From contig NC_135384.1 in NCBI RefSeq assembly GCF_049243985.1, positions 11,280,501 through 11,344,500 of the forward strand: DNA of 64,000 bases, read 5' to 3'. The DNA comes from Paroedura picta (lineage: Eukaryota; Chordata; Lepidosauria; Squamata; Gekkonidae). The position numbers and the translations under genes are program-made. The first letter of the stretch is position 1. Each line of letters opens with the position of its first letter. The notes under the pieces are model-generated. The model made no database searches. It was not told the origin of the DNA and worked only from the letters and a program-made list of their open reading frames with translations. Below, one piece after another: positions 1 through 13,900 of the stretch.

Positions 1-541
1 CAAACCAAATGACTGTACTATATAATAGGAGATCCTCTCGTGTAGTCGAAGGGGTACAGAGGCAAGGGGGGAAAGTCCTCAGAAGCATACATCATTCATT
101 TTGACTGTTCTATAAATTCACATCATTATTCATTGAAATAACAGGGAACAACTTTCTGAAAATATTCAGAAAGGCTTAACTGAAATCATATATTGGTCTC
201 TCAATTCTAATCGTATATTGAAAACATGTAGCCGGAATTCCACAAACAGAAATAGACTTTCTCCCAGCAAAGTTCTACAAGGAAGGAGGACCGTCCTTTC
301 CCATTTGTTCCTAAAGCACGGGGCATCTCCACAAAATCTTCTCACTTTTACCCCGAACTCACCAAGAAACCATAACAGGTGCATCCTGGTTCTGGAGTTA
401 GTATGTCAGTCTGATCTCCTGCAAAAGCAGCTTCTCTGTTCATCCTTGATGGCCTCTTTGTCCCCTTCACTTCACTCACAGAACAGCCGGAAATTATCAA
501 GACTTTTGAAGTATGTATGCTTATCTCCTCAATACATACTT

Positions 542-639
<98 letters not shown>

Positions 640-770
640 TCTTCCCCCGTCGCTCACACAAATTACTATATACTAGGAGGCAAAGATGAACACTTTTTAC
701 AATATTTTCTTTGAGTGAGCCATTCTCTGCATTGTTGACAATCAATCACATTTATGTCAAGAGACTCCTT
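1..770. repeat. Segmental duplication, copy 1
   Basis: This segment aligns along most of its length with about 17160-17960 in the same orientation. Shared landmarks, in order, are a block around 30-200, a block around 340-400, a block around 500-545 and a block around 660-740. The copies differ by many substitutions and by different simple repeats: a CT/CA tract here, an ATT tract in the other copy. The pair flanks the butyrophilin-like gene. No exon was recognised inside it. Confidence 0.75.
544..641. repeat. (CT)n(CA)n microsatellite
   Basis: About 80 bases of pure CT dinucleotides followed by a short CA tract. The long Leu/Ser-only reading frames through it are low-complexity artefacts. 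The aligned place in the second duplication copy (about 17830-17850) has only a short CT tract, so the expansion is specific to this copy. Confidence 0.95.
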
Positions 771-2085
771 GAAGGTACCTTTCCTTCCAGACGCCTTCAA
801 TGTTCTTGTAGACCTTGTTCCATAAGTTCACATTGTGAAAAGAAAACCTGGACATGAGTTTGGTGAGGAGCTCAGGCTGTACAGATCCTTCATGCAATCC
901 TGTGAGGTGTTTTCACTCTATTATAGCAGCATCTTATTTTTAGACTGTTCCACCTTAACCTCCTTCTTTTCAGTGTGACCAACCACTGAGGCTTTCTCCA
1001 AGTTCCCCTATTCTATATTCTTTAAGTATCACTCATATTTTGCACTGTCTTGGTGTATGTAAGGAAACGAGTACCATAGAATTCAAAATGAGGAGACCTG
1101 AGAAAAGGAGACCTCCTGGGTGTCAGATAGGCAGCTTCAATGCTGAACAGAGTCACCAGACTGTTGTTTGCAAAGCTGTATTTGACGACAACAGTTACAT
1201 GAGGAAATAGTTTGACAGATTAATGATTAGAGTCAGTGGCCGGTCCTTATTTCCAGGTCTACCAAAAATATCTCCATTCCTTAAACTAGTAATTCATTCC
1301 TAGAGTTGAGAGTTTGGAGGAGAATTAACATTATGAAGCAAAGAATCCAGCTATATGGAGTTAAGTTCAATTTTATTGCAAGTGGTAGTGTTACCTAAAA
1401 CCCTCATGAATTCATGCATACATGAATTCTCACTCTCTTAACACACATAAGCATCTGCCACAAGTTTCCTGTAGGAATTTCCCTTATGTCTGCACTCTTA
1501 TGTCTGAGTGCATCAACTCACATTACTCATAAATGCCAGGTGCTGATTGTATGAGCCACTGCTAACCTGTTACCTAAAAGAATTGTCTCCTGAACATATG
1601 ACGGTGAATTAGCATTTCTAGAAGACTTGCTGAGCAAGAAAGGTAACAAGTGAGATTCTTCCACCTCTGTATAAAGGGGGAGTATCCTTGTCAGAGACAA
1701 ACTTAGCAATTAAACAAAAGGGATTTTTATTGAGAAACAAAAGTCCCTAACACACTTTTGTATCATTTAAACTAAACAAGCATACAAGAAAAAAGAAAAG
1801 AGCTGAGATTGTGTGAAAGAAGATTGAAATTTTGTATCTGAGAAGATTTATAATTATCTTATAATGTGCAGATGTCTGTGAAGAAAGAAGCAGATAAACA
1901 TACTGGAACCAGAACTGGGTTCAGTGTGGTATTTAAATACCAAAAAATGTACCCTAAGGTCAAGTTTGGGTGGTTAGCCCCTAAAACAATGTGTTTGAAC
2001 TAATTACTGGTATAAACTAGAGAAACAGAGACCAACTAATTGTTTTAGCAAGTATGTGACACATTTATTTAGTTAATGAATTTAT
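771..2085. other. Non-coding stretch, nothing recognised
   Basis: AT-rich sequence with only short, unconvincing reading frames. I see no splice-bounded exon, recognisable repeat family or RNA gene here. Confidence 0.5.
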
Positions 2086-2170
2086 TTATTTATAATGTGA
2101 TTTATATCCTGCCTCTCTAGAGGCATCTTACAAAAACCCATTAAAATATACCCCATAAAACCCCATACAA
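2086..2170 (-). repeat. LINE 3'-tail-like fragment
   Basis: A T-rich ATTT run followed by a TTTATATCCTGCC-type stretch resembles the reverse complement of the 3' end of L2-like LINEs. Similar tails occur here at about 30843-30920 and 48804-48878. The family assignment is by eye. Confidence 0.35.
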
Positions 2171-3073
2171 TGTTAAAACCTACAGTTCCCATACAACTCA
2201 CATTAAAATAACCATAGACCTACAGATGGTGGTAAAAAGAGTCTCTATTCTTATCAGTTATTCCAACCTTTCATCTGTATCCTCATAAATTGTCTCATTC
2301 CATCAGCCTCAGATCTTCCACACCAGATATTCAGTGCTTAACATTGCTTAACGTTGGAAAATTCTGGAATAAGTTAATTAAGAAAGGGTCTTCCCAGGCA
2401 GCGGCAGGATTAGCATTTGTACTTGAATAGGTGTTTGGGTGTGGCAGGGCCACCTTACTAAAATTAGGTTGATGATCCAGTGCATGTAGATGGGAAAATG
2501 GCTGGGGATGGTTCCAGGTACTGATTTAGGGATGCAGGTTATCTGAGAGGATTAGCAAACTGCCAGATTCCTTTTTCTAGGCATTCCAGAGTAAGAGAAG
2601 TCAATCCCTCATACAATTAATTAGGTTTCTGTGCAACAGCCAGAATCTTCTTGCTGGGAGTTAACATTTCAGTAGATCAAGCATGGTCTATCTCTGCCAT
2701 GCAAACATGCCTGCATGAACTCCCTGGTCCAGCCATAGCTTGCTAAAGTGTACCAGCAATAGTATTATGAAAATTTCAATATCTGAGTTGATAAAAACTA
2801 GAAAATAAATATTTAAAAAAAACCAGGGAAGGTTTCTGAACTGGATGGATGATTGTGTTTACAGTACAGATGTTTTGTGGATAAAATTTTACATCTGTCA
2901 AAAATGACTATAAATTCTATACTGGAATCTTGGGGAAAAAATCTAATAAAGCTTTAATACCTAAAGAAGGTTTAGATCTAACACTGCCAAAAAACCATAG
3001 CAGTATCTTAGACATTTGGGAAGGGCATTTAGAGACGTCCTCAGCTGGATAGTGACGCCACTTTCTCCTGTAG
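2171..3073. other. Non-coding stretch, nothing recognised
   Basis: No exon with both splice signals, no obvious repeat family and no long reading frame that looks like protein. It leads into the exon-like blocks at 3074-3469. Confidence 0.45.
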
Positions 3074-3469
3074 TATGAAGACCAGTTGCAATTCCAGAAC
3101 TGCAGTCTCCACCAGGATTTTGGAGATCTTGACAAGTTTGCTTACATGAAAATCATGCTGATGGACACAAGCTCTGTAATGAAATCCCCAAGAACATCCA
3201 ATTATTTTCAGTTGCTGGTCGTTTTCTTGGTGGCCACACCTATCCTGTTAATCCTACTAAATATATAAAAAACAAATATATATTTTTTAAGTTGGTATGG
3301 CACATGTTATAATAAGGGATATGAGATGCATATTGTTAACTCCTACTTGTTTAAATGCAGAAAGGAGAAAGTGAAAGAACAAGCAGTAGTAATAGGTCTA
3401 AAGTCCACCAGAAGCCAGAAGCCGAGCGAAGAGAAGCCGCAAAAGGGTGTAACAGAATATATTGGCCAG
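3074..3469 (+). other. Two exon-like blocks of an unidentified gene or relic
   Basis: A pyrimidine-rich acceptor ending in TAG at 3071-3073 opens a frame that runs to a TAA at 3266-3268. The encoded 64 residues end in a strongly hydrophobic stretch (LLVVFLVATPILLILLNI) like a terminal membrane anchor. A second block, 3361-3469, has a good AG acceptor and a GTAAGA donor and encodes a Lys/Glu/Ser-rich cytoplasmic-looking peptide ending GVTEYIGQ. The two blocks do not join cleanly because the first ends in a stop. They may be alternative 3' ends of a gene lying left of the window, or relics. I do not recognise the protein. Confidence 0.25.
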
Positions 3470-3589
3470 GTAAGAAGTTATATTTTAATAGGACTTAAGG
3501 TGATTTTCCGTCACCTGGAGAATACTTTTAATGTAGAATCAGGGTTTTGCTTAATGGAGGTTCCCCCTTTCCTTTTTGGAAACTGAATG

Positions 3590-4424
3590 ATTCTAACGAA
3601 GTGTATAAACCTTAAGAACAAACATGCTCCAGTACTAGATTTCATTTGTGGTCTTAGGAAAGGTTAATAAATTGTTGGGAAAGAAATGCATTCCTTTCTG
3701 CAAAGATCCTTCCTAAAAGGATAAGCTTTGTTACTGAATGCTACAGCACAGATTTGGAGCAGACTCAAAATGGTTGTTTGTTGCCATTCCCACTTGATAA
3801 GAGCAAATTATATTCATCCCCAGCACACCTCAGTTTGCTTTCAGTTTGTTTCATATGAAATCAAAATGGCACAAATATATTAAAGTCTTTTTAAGTGAAT
3901 ATATTTCTAATTTTCATTGTCAGTTTGTTTCGGTCATTAGCTCGAAGAAAGGACATCATGTACAGCTATTTTAACAGTTACATGAAAATACGCCTTGTAT
4001 GGTGAATTATTTTGCCCATTGTTTGAGTCCCATGGCACGTTGAATAAAACTTTGTTAGTTTTAAAGATGCCCGTGAACTCAGATTTATCCTGCTGCTTCA
4101 GACCAACGCAGCTACCTGCCTGAATCTATTTAGTCCCTGTGGCCTTTGGCTATATTTTGAGTGACTGTTGCATTTGTGCTGGCAATCTATTTTTTTGTAG
4201 ATTTGATCCCATTATGCGCAAGTATATACTTGCAAATTGAAGCAGCAAACAATCATACAAATATAATATACCCTTAATTTGGTTGTTTTGACTGTAGTGT
4301 GATCTGAGGTGAGACTGAAAGGAAGGCAGGGAAATTGTTTGAGAGAAAGGAGATCTTCCAGAGGGTGGAGGGTTGAGAAAAAGCAGTTGGGAGATGGGGA
4401 TTTTGTTTTAATCAGCATACAGCA
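3590..4424. other. Non-coding stretch upstream of the butyrophilin-like gene
   Basis: No coding exon seen. A short piece around 4060-4130 has the look of an old interspersed repeat but could not be assigned. Any promoter of the downstream gene would lie here or inside the hAT copy that follows; no TATA box stands out. Confidence 0.4.
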
Positions 4425-4432
4425 GGCTTTCT

Positions 4433-4738
4433 CAGCCAGGATTTCATGAAACCTGAGGTTTCTTGATGGCCCTGGAAGGGTTTCCCAAATGTTTCATGTA
4501 TACATGTTTTATGTATTTTTTAAATTTCTTAAATGCTCATCGGGTGATATGCCCATATATGATCATGTTGACCCCCCGATGACCAGTGATGGGCCTAGAG
4601 GGGGTGAAAAGGGGAGGGGCCCTGGGTGGGCATGCACACAGCTCTGCTTCCCAACCATATTGTGACACTTCTGGGGTTTCTTGAAGCCTGAAGAATGTTT
4701 CAGGGGGTTTCTCAATGGCAAAAAGTTGAGAAAAGCTG
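4433..4738. mobile_element. Non-autonomous hAT-like DNA transposon
   Basis: The ends are inverted: it begins CAGGCTTTCTCAGCC and closes with GAGAAAAGCTG. It is flanked by an 8-bp near-duplication, GCATACAG (4425-4432) and GCATAGAG (4739-4746), the target-site length of hAT elements. It contains no transposase frame. It ends about 225 bp before the signal-peptide exon of the butyrophilin-like gene, so it may sit in that gene's promoter or 5' UTR. Confidence 0.6.
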
Positions 4739-4963
4739 GCATAGAGGACAGATGGCTTTTTAGAGCAGGGACATGCCTTGCATTGTTCTGAATGCTTATG
4801 GGGAATATTGAGGACGAGATTAATTGAATTCCCTATTGAATTCAGTAATCATTTCACCAGTATGATAAAAGACACGTGTTTTTGTATATTCACAGTGGCT
4901 CCTGTTTTGCAATATACTGGGAGAGTCTTCTAGTACATCACAGTCCTTCTCTTCTTCTGATCC

Positions 4964-7900
4964 ATGTGTTCCTTATCAACTGCCTTATGCCTCTTGATGG
5001 TTCTGCAGACCTTCCATGGAGTGTATTCAGGTAAACCACTTCTGTACAGGCAGTCCGTGAAATGGAGCAATTTGGATGAGGAATTTCTTTTGTTTAACAC
5101 TACTTGTGTCTTTAGGATGTTGAAACTCAATTCTTGTTCTCCTTTTCAGGAGAGTTGGGTGAGACAACGGGTATTCTAACCAGATTGTAGGGGAGTCATG
5201 GGATACATGAGGTCCAATGAACTAAAGTTCAATCCAGTAATTGTGAGGTATTGGTGGGTTTATAATTATGCTGTACAGGTGTCACCCTGTTTTAAATGGG
5301 TTTGCATTCTTCTTGCATTTTTAAAGCTCTGAACGGATTCCGGTTATCTTAAAACCCATTGGCAGAATTTGAATTTGCACTGGGATGCTTAACAGAATAA
5401 TCATTTTATTAAGAAGAGAAACAAGTTTGTATAAAAAGAAAGGAAACAGAGATCTAGCTAACTGTTCTGATATTCATTCAGTCTGTTCAGGAGGCAAGCA
5501 GAGAGGAAGTGTGCTCAAAGGAGCAGGAAATCTCCAAATGAACCAATCAGCACACTGGATGAAATTATTGGAAAAAAGACATCAGGAAGCTCTTATTCTA
5601 GCTATGATAAATATACATCTCCTCTGATGTCTCCTGTATGACATTCCTCACATTCTTTTGAATCTTGTACACCACATATATTGTCTATTCCAACAAAACT
5701 TTAAGATCAGCATTATGGATCCTATGCAGTATGCCCCAATTGAGTCCCTGTGAGGAAAAAAAAGACTTTTTCTGAAGTGGCATCTGCCACCTTGCATATA
5801 GCCGCATGGCCTTACAATGGGATTCCAGGCAATCAAAGAAGCTCCCAGCTATACATTTTATAATCCAGCTTTAGAGCATCTGTTTGGTTGCTTTGGGTTT
5901 TCTGGGCTGTGTGGGCTGGATGATATAAGGCTGGATTATCAAGTTGTAGTCCCTGGCATTTCACCAGTAACTGTGGCTGACATCTCCAGAGGCACAACAT
6001 AGTGGGTTGGGAATTTCTCCATGCCAAAATGTATATCACCCCTTCATCTATATTGAGATAATGGCAGACTACAAGTAGAAACTTGAATCCAGTATTGGCA
6101 AATTTAAACTATGCCCTCTACTTTTTAACACTTAGTGGGAAGCATAGTTGGATATGGCCAATGGGCTAGAGAAAAAGCTAACTCCTCAGGAACGTACCTT
6201 AGATTGATGTTTGTTTTGTTGCTCTCTGCAGGTCAGTTCAGAATCATTCTACCCCCACACCTGGTCACTGGATTTCTTGGAGAAGACATAATCCTGCCAT
6301 GCCAGCTAACCACTTCCAGTGTACCTGACAGCATCAGCTTCACTGTTTACTGGACCTTCGACAATTCCTCAGAAAAAATTGTGGTGAAGTCCTATGATGG
6401 AAGAAAGAAGGAGGAAATGCAAGACAATAGATACTACGGTCGAACAGAGCTCTTCCACTCTGAGCTTAGTCAAGGGAATATGTCCTTGCATCTGAAAAAC
6501 AGCCGGCTCTCTGACCAAGGACAATACACTTGCATGGTCTACCTTGAAGACTGGTATGACCAGGCAGTCGTTGAGCTGAATGTGATGGGTAAGGGGATGG
6601 TTTATTATGTTAAGAGAATCAGCTTTAGGACAGTAACAAATTAGGGCCTCTGGGGCAGAAAAGGCTCAGGTTCCTGACTCTCCTTATTAAAGGGAAGTAG
6701 GACAACCTGCTTTTAGTGGCTGTCCTTGTCCTGGGCCCATTCTGCACACATAGGATAATGCTCTTTCAATGTGCCTTGGCAGCTGGATTTTTCTGTGCAG
6801 AACAAGAAAATCTACTTCTAAAGCGCATTGAAAGTACATTATCTATTGTGTGCAGAACAGGCCCTGGTACTGTTTAACGCCCCCTCACCAACCCTTCAGG
6901 CTCCAGGTGTGACAAACCTGTCTGCAACCACCAAGATTTTAAGACCTGAATAGAGCCACAGTTTGGCCACCCCTGCTCTAGATCGATTAATCTCTTGTTC
7001 TTTTTGTGCAGCAAAAGGAGAGGAGCCTTCCATTTCTTTGGAGCTTTATGAAGGCCATGGAATTGGCCTGACCTGTAATTCCAAGGGCTGGTATCCAAAT
7101 CCTCAGACTCTTTGGCTGGACGGCAAAGGGAAAAATCGGACTGAGAAGTCAGTCACCGTGAACAGGGAGATGCCAGCCGGGACCTTCAGCATCTCCAGTT
7201 CCATAACAATAGATCCAGGAGCTGACAATGAGATCTCTTGCAAAATCATCAGCACTGTCTTGCAACTGGAGGCTGAATCCAGAATCTTGATCTCTGGTGA
7301 GTAAGAACAGGGCAGATCACTTAATAGTAAACGATGACACATACAGTTTGTTCCACAGTCAAGCTAAATGTATCTTCTCACCAAGAACCAAAAATACAAA
7401 AGTGTAACCAAGATTTTAATGTGTCTTTCAGATGCTTTTTATCCTACTACTTCTGCCTGGCTCCCTCCCTTTGTAATATTTTTATTGCTCATCCTGGGCA
7501 TTATATTTTTTGCAGTTTACAAACTGATAAGTAAGTATTCATTAAAAAAATTGGGCAAAGTAAGAAAGTTGCTGAAGCCTTCAGTTTTGAAAGTCTATGT
7601 TGAAAAGTGTTATATTTAGAAGTAGAGAAGGAATACATTCCAGTTCAACTGCTGTGCGCTGATGTGCTGCATAGACTGCTTATGACAGCCTGGTCATCTT
7701 GAGATTTACTATGTATTCTTGAATTTACATAAATAGGACCCTTTCCCCAAGTAACTAGGGATATTAGGTCCACCCTAGCCTCTGGCAAAGGCTCAGGGAG
7801 TGGAGTTTCAAGATCCAGATTGGGAAACTCTTGGAGATTTGGCTGTTTGAGCTTGAGGACCTGAGGACAGGGACCTCAATGAGACACTATGCCACAGATT

Positions 7901-10900
7901 TCACTCTCCAAAGGATCCACTGTCTACAGGGGAACTGATCTGTGTAATCTGGAGATGATCTGTCATCTCAGGGGATCCTCAGGTTCCACCTGGAGGCTTG
8001 CATCCCAACAAGATACACTAGGCATGTCAGAAACAACAGTGATAGCCAGCATGGTAAATATGATTGCAAACTAGAAAAGCCTTTCTTTTAGGGATTGCTA
8101 ATTCAGGGGCATGGATTTCTTTCTCTGGTGCTTGGTTACATAGTAGCTTTATAGCTAAGGACACATTTATGGGCCACAAGATGCCTTAATAAATGACTGG
8201 ATACTAGGGAAGGCAAGGTTTCTCACTGAGGCAACCAGAGCAAATATGATTGACTTGAATGTGATCCTGATTACTCTGAGGACTCTGTTGTCTTTTGTTT
8301 CCATGAGGTCCAGCAAGTGCTATAAAGACAGAGGGGAGAAAAAGTACTCCGAGCTCTAAGGGAAGTAGGGGGAGGGGAGAATGAACCAAAATGGAGGCAT
8401 GTTGGCAACAGTCAAGAGAGGCTTCTACAATCTATAGGATCAGGCTACATGTTCTATAGGATCAGGCTACATGTTCTATAGGATCAGGCTACATGTCCAA
8501 TTCCAGTTTGAGCCATGAATCCTCTGATAATTAATTATATTTTATTTCAGGGACTTATCAAAATGTATCTCGATTTGGTGAGTAATTAATGACATTTCAT
8601 ACATCAAAATATTTTTTTAAAGAAAAGATGATTTGTTATAATGCTAATACTAGAGGTATAAGGAGAAGGTTTTAGAACCTGTAGCTTAGAAGTGATTAAA
8701 TATCTGAACACATGCCATAACCTTTACATTTTCTGTGGGTTTCTCATATGTTCTGGAACAATTTCCTCCACCTAAATGATTGTTTAAATGTTTCATTGAG
8801 TTTCAGTTGAACATGCCTGACTTCTGTCTGCTTTACAGCTTTAATTTTTAGCATCTAGCCCAGGGAGCAACTTGTCCACCATCCCTGGTGGGGAAGGGGG
8901 TTTGCATTTAGGACTGCTGTACTCGATACAGTACATTTGAAGCAAAACACAATTCCAGTCTAAACAAACTAAGTCAATAGATAAATAATGTGGGAATGCA
9001 TTTTTTCTTTTGCAGAAAAGAAGAAGAATGCAATGACATCTGGTAAAGATGCTTAAAATATGTACATATTCAAGTGTTTAATGTATCTGCACGCATGCCT
9101 GTCTTCACGTCTTTTGAATTATTTCTCCAGAAAAGTGGGAGAGAAACTGTTACTAAGTTGAAAGAAACAGGAAGTAACTTACTTCCCCTGGGATCCCAGG
9201 AGAGGCTGATTTGTTTATCTAACACATCTTGAATGGAATCTCATTAGTCACAGTGTATTAATCCATGCATTAGACCGTCTTCATGGGTAGCCTCGAGGCT
9301 GGATTTACATGAAAAGAAGCCCTAGGCTATTCCACTTATGTGGCCCCTTCACCTCCCATTTTTAAGTTTGTAAATTACATGAGAGATAATAAAATACATC
9401 ATTACTGTGATATATATCACTATGTTAAGAGCCTCTTGTGGCACAGAGTGGTAAGGCAGCAGAAATGCTGTCTGAAGCTGTCTGCCCATGAGGCTGGGAG
9501 TTCAATCCCAGCAGCCAGCTCAAGGTTGACTCAGCCTTCCATCCTTCCGAGGTCGGTAAAATGAGTACCCAGCTTGCTGCTGGGGGGTAAATGGTAATGA
9601 CTGGGAAAGGCACTGGCAAACCACCCCGTATTGAGTCTCCCATGAAAACGCTAGAGGGCGTCACCCCAAGGGTCAGACATGACCTGGTGCTTGCACAGGG
9701 GATACCTTTACCTTTATATCAATATGTTAAATGAAACATGTTGTGATTGGTACTAACCTTTATAAAAAATGTGGAATATAGGCCCCTCTTGACCTTGAGG
9801 CCCTAGGCTGAAGCCTAGTTAACCTATAGGAAAAACTGACCCTGGGTAGCCTGTATATTTTTGGGTCCTTTTCAATGTGCTTGCTCTTAAGTTGGAGCCC
9901 TTCATAACCTGGGCTCCACAATACCTGAGGGACTTCTCTCCCAGACTGAATACTTGCACCTCAGCAGTTCTTGCTTGCTTTGGCTTCTACAAGAACAGTC
10001 TTTTCCCTTTGATCTTCTGGAGCAGGTAAAGGTATCTCCCCTCCCATTGTATAGGATAAAGATAAAGGTAAAGGTATCCCCTGTGCAAGCACAGAGTCAT
10101 GTCTGACCCTTGGGGTGACACCCTCTAGTGTTTTCATGGCAGACTCAATACGGGGTGGTTTGCCAGTGCCTTCCCCAGTCATTACCGTTTACCCCCCAGC
10201 AGCAAGCTGGGTCCTCATTTTACCGACCTCGGAAGGATGGAAGGCTGAGTCAACCTTGAGCCGGCTGCTGGGATTGAACTCCCAGCCTCATGGGCAAAGC
10301 TTTCAGACGGCTGCCTTACCACTCTGCGCCACAAGAGGCTCTTGTATAGGATACAATGTTTTAATAAATAATTGGTGCATGGGATACTGCTCTAATAACT
10401 TCCATGAAAGATACTGTTTGAACCACCAGATTTATGAAAATGTTTGAGCTGGGAGTGGCCTACTATAGAAATAATTTGGTGGCATGTAACTCAGTCTAAT
10501 ACCAGTTTGCTATCAATGTTTTCAGAGCAAGAAGATCTAAAAACGGCAATAGGTAAAGTAAAAAAAAAATTCTTTTTATATCTGCAAGGGTTTGAAAATG
10601 AAAATTGGTTTTAAAAGATGAACTTTATCTTTATTAATGTTGGTTTATAATTGCTGTGATGATTTGTTCAGATATAAATGGCACAAAGTGAGATGATCTG
10701 TGATTGGGTCAAGGCATTCCGCGAGAATATTGTCAAGTTGGGAAGATTTAAGAGGGGATGTGGCAGGATAATATAGTGGCTGAAAGACATCAGTTATGTT
10801 ACTAGTTATGTGTGTCCTAGAGCAGTGGTCCCCAACCCCCAGTCCGGGGACCGGTATTGGTTGGTGGATCAGTCAGTACTGGGCCACGGCTCCTCCTCAT

Positions 10901-13900
10901 CCTCCTCCCTGTCTGCTTCCTCGGGGGCTGCCCTGCCACTCTGCCACCAGCTCACCTTTGGTGCTCTCCAGCAGCCGCCATGGCTGGGGCTCCCCCTCAG
11001 TGTGGCACTGTGCAGCTTCTGCTTGCAGCACCCTCCAGCGGGAAGTCGGGGCTGCTAGCGGGAAAGTCAGTGGAGCAGGGGCTCAGGTGGCAGTGGCGCC
11101 ATTCCTCGGCAAAAGACTACCACCCCCCAGCCTCAGTAAAATTGTCAAGTGTCGCCGGTCCCCCCTGATAAAAAGGTTCGGGACTACCGTCCTAGAGGAC
11201 AGAAAATTAGGGCAGAAAAGATATGCTGACATATATTGGAAAAGAAAAGCAGAAATATGGTTGTGAAAAAGACCTGCTCACTCTTAATGCTAGCTCTGTA
11301 AATGCATAAGTGTGGAACTCACAGACTCAAGAAATGGAAATGGCTGTACCTGAAGTCATGAGCTCTTAACTAGTCTCTTGCACTGCTCACATGACATGGA
11401 TATTTGCATCTGTTACAAAAATAATATGCAAGCTACCTTAAGTTCTTGGAAAGAGTGCAAAGGCAGAGTAAAGCTAACTTGAATGCACTGAAAAGTAATA
11501 ATCCCAGTGAAATTTACTAGATGTTGCCACAATTTTACTTAAACCTAGGTTGTAGAGCCCATCTTGGAGATTTTCATATGTGTATGGGAAGAAATGGTCA
11601 GAACTTTGATGAATAATGCTTTTTTTCTGTATAATTGTAGAAGCACAAATATGTACAAGGAATGCTGGTAAGTATTTTTTTTTAAACTAAAATATACCTG
11701 CTATTTGGGCTACATTGGCACTCAAGTAAGCAAAAAGAAGCCCCCCCTCACAAAGTGACCGAAATACAATAAAGATAGGGTTTTTTAAATTACTTTTAAG
11801 AAACTGAAACAGTTTGAATTGAGCTGTTGAACATGAGGATTTCTTTCGCTGTTCTTGTTTGCCAGTTTCAAGAAAGTGCAAAATCATGAGAGCAATCATT
11901 TTTCTTTCAGTTGCACCAGACCTTTGCAACTGAGTTGTTCCCCATTCTGCTTAAACTATATTTAAGGGGTCTTGAGCTAAGTATATCAGTTTGGAAATCT
12001 GACATTTTCCAGATAAACTGATATGTTCAGAAGCCAAGTCACAGCAAAAAGACCTTGGGGAAATGTTTTTGGTTAGAGTGGACAAGGCATTATGGGGAAT
12101 GTGATGGCAACATTCCATGGATGGCAGATCTTCCGAATATTTAGTCTTCATCCATTAATCCTTGAAAAATGTAGGGTGTAATGTAAAGGTGGAGTCATTA
12201 CAGTTTTCAGAAATGTAGTGCAATGAATGGTCCTCTGATTCTTCCTTGTGGATGAGGATTCTGTTCAGGTGGTACTATAGCAGATCTCCTTCTGCAATCT
12301 CTTTTCGATTCTGGGGGGATTTGCTGTGCCCTGGAAGTTACTGGAATTTGGTGGGAAGTGGAGACATGACACTTCTTGCAATGCAACACAACATACACAG
12401 ATGCCTCTAATACTAGTGTAGCAAAATTATTTAATGCAGATTAAAAGTTGGAGCACTAGGATGATGCTAGTGAGCCATGCCAATGCGGACTGTCTCTAAT
12501 GAACACTGAATGACAGAAGTATCAGAAAAATATCAGATTCTGGGAAGTTTGTAGCAGTGTCTGGCCCAGTATTGTTATAGGCAGAACCTCAGATTCATTA
12601 CCACATTTTGTTTGTAGCAGAATTCAGCAGAATTTGCTCTCATGTAGTCAGAATACTTTTCAGTTCATTTTTGTGAGTTATATTATCACATAATATACTT
12701 TAAAGCAAGGGTAGTCAACCTGTGGTCCTCCAGATGTTTATGGACTACAATTCCCATGAGCCACTGACAGCAAACGCTGGCTGACCACCCTTGCTTTATT
12801 CACTTGATTCGGTAATGTGATAACTGCTCTTCCATGGGGTGAGCTGTAGTACATGCTGAACTTGTCAGCTGATTTTCTATTAAGTGAATTCTTTGCACCT
12901 TAAGTCTTTTTCTAAGAACTTTCCTTTGTACTGATTGGAGTTGTTCTTTTGCAGGCATTGCTGAATTACAAGCTCGTTTTGGTAAGAGCTTCTATCTGGG
13001 TTTGATGGATGGGAAATGGACCTGGATTAGCGGGTGTGCTATGTGTTAGCTTATATTCTAATTGCAAAGTTGGCCAAATTTGTTGATACTTAAATCCAGT
13101 GACTGGAGCTTTGAATGAACAAAACGCATTCTGGTTTGGAAGATGGACTCTGTGCCATTATACCTTACTGAAGACACCACCCTCCCTGTACCTCGCCCTC
13201 CCAAACTTCCAGGAATTTCTCACCTTGGAGCTGGCAATCCTAAGTGGAACTGGTCTTTGAAGTTGAGAGATCTATTGTGATTCCAAGAGATCTCCAGGTT
13301 GGCAGCTCTAGAAGGAGACAAGGAAACAGGAAAGGGGAGAGACTATGGAGCTTTCAGGGAATTGTGGGGCAGGGTAAAGTAAGATGCTTCCCTCAAGTTC
13401 TGGTGGGTTCCCACTTGTAGTACCATAAGAGCATTATTCTCCACAGAAACGTTCCTGTATCTTGCAAATGTTATCAGTAATTGGAATGCTTTCTATTTTA
13501 GATAGACACAACATTGAACTTGGTAAGTCACAGTGCTTTTGATTAAATTTTTCTCTTTTGGGGGAAAAGTGTATATTTAATACTAAGTTTAAACAGCCCA
13601 TTTCTGGGTTGTCCAGCATTTCCTGTTTCACATTCTCTGAATGTTTTCTTTCTTTTTGGAGATTTCAGAAGAGCTCGGAGTTATGCAGGTAAGAAAGCTA
13701 TATAAGGTTGTGCTGTATAGTTGAAGCTGAGGTCACGTTTGCATGACCTCATTCAAGATTTCGTAATTCAGTGACATTTTACTTGCTGAGAGACAAATGA
13801 GAGTGAAGTGACACATTTCTTCCAGCAGAAAGGTAGTTTAAGAATGGTGAATCTGTTCTTCCTTTGTTCATAGAATCATAGAGCTGGAAGGGGCCATGCA

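Noticed and set aside
218-745. Open frames over the CT/CA tract
   Set aside because: Pure dinucleotide repeat; frames stay open by composition only.
8431-8496. CRISPR-like spaced repeats
   Set aside because: Units are directly adjacent with no spacers, in a vertebrate intron.
9429-9716. tRNA-like A and B boxes as a tRNA gene
   Set aside because: No cloverleaf or anticodon arm can be closed; the boxes belong to a SINE, as in the other copies.
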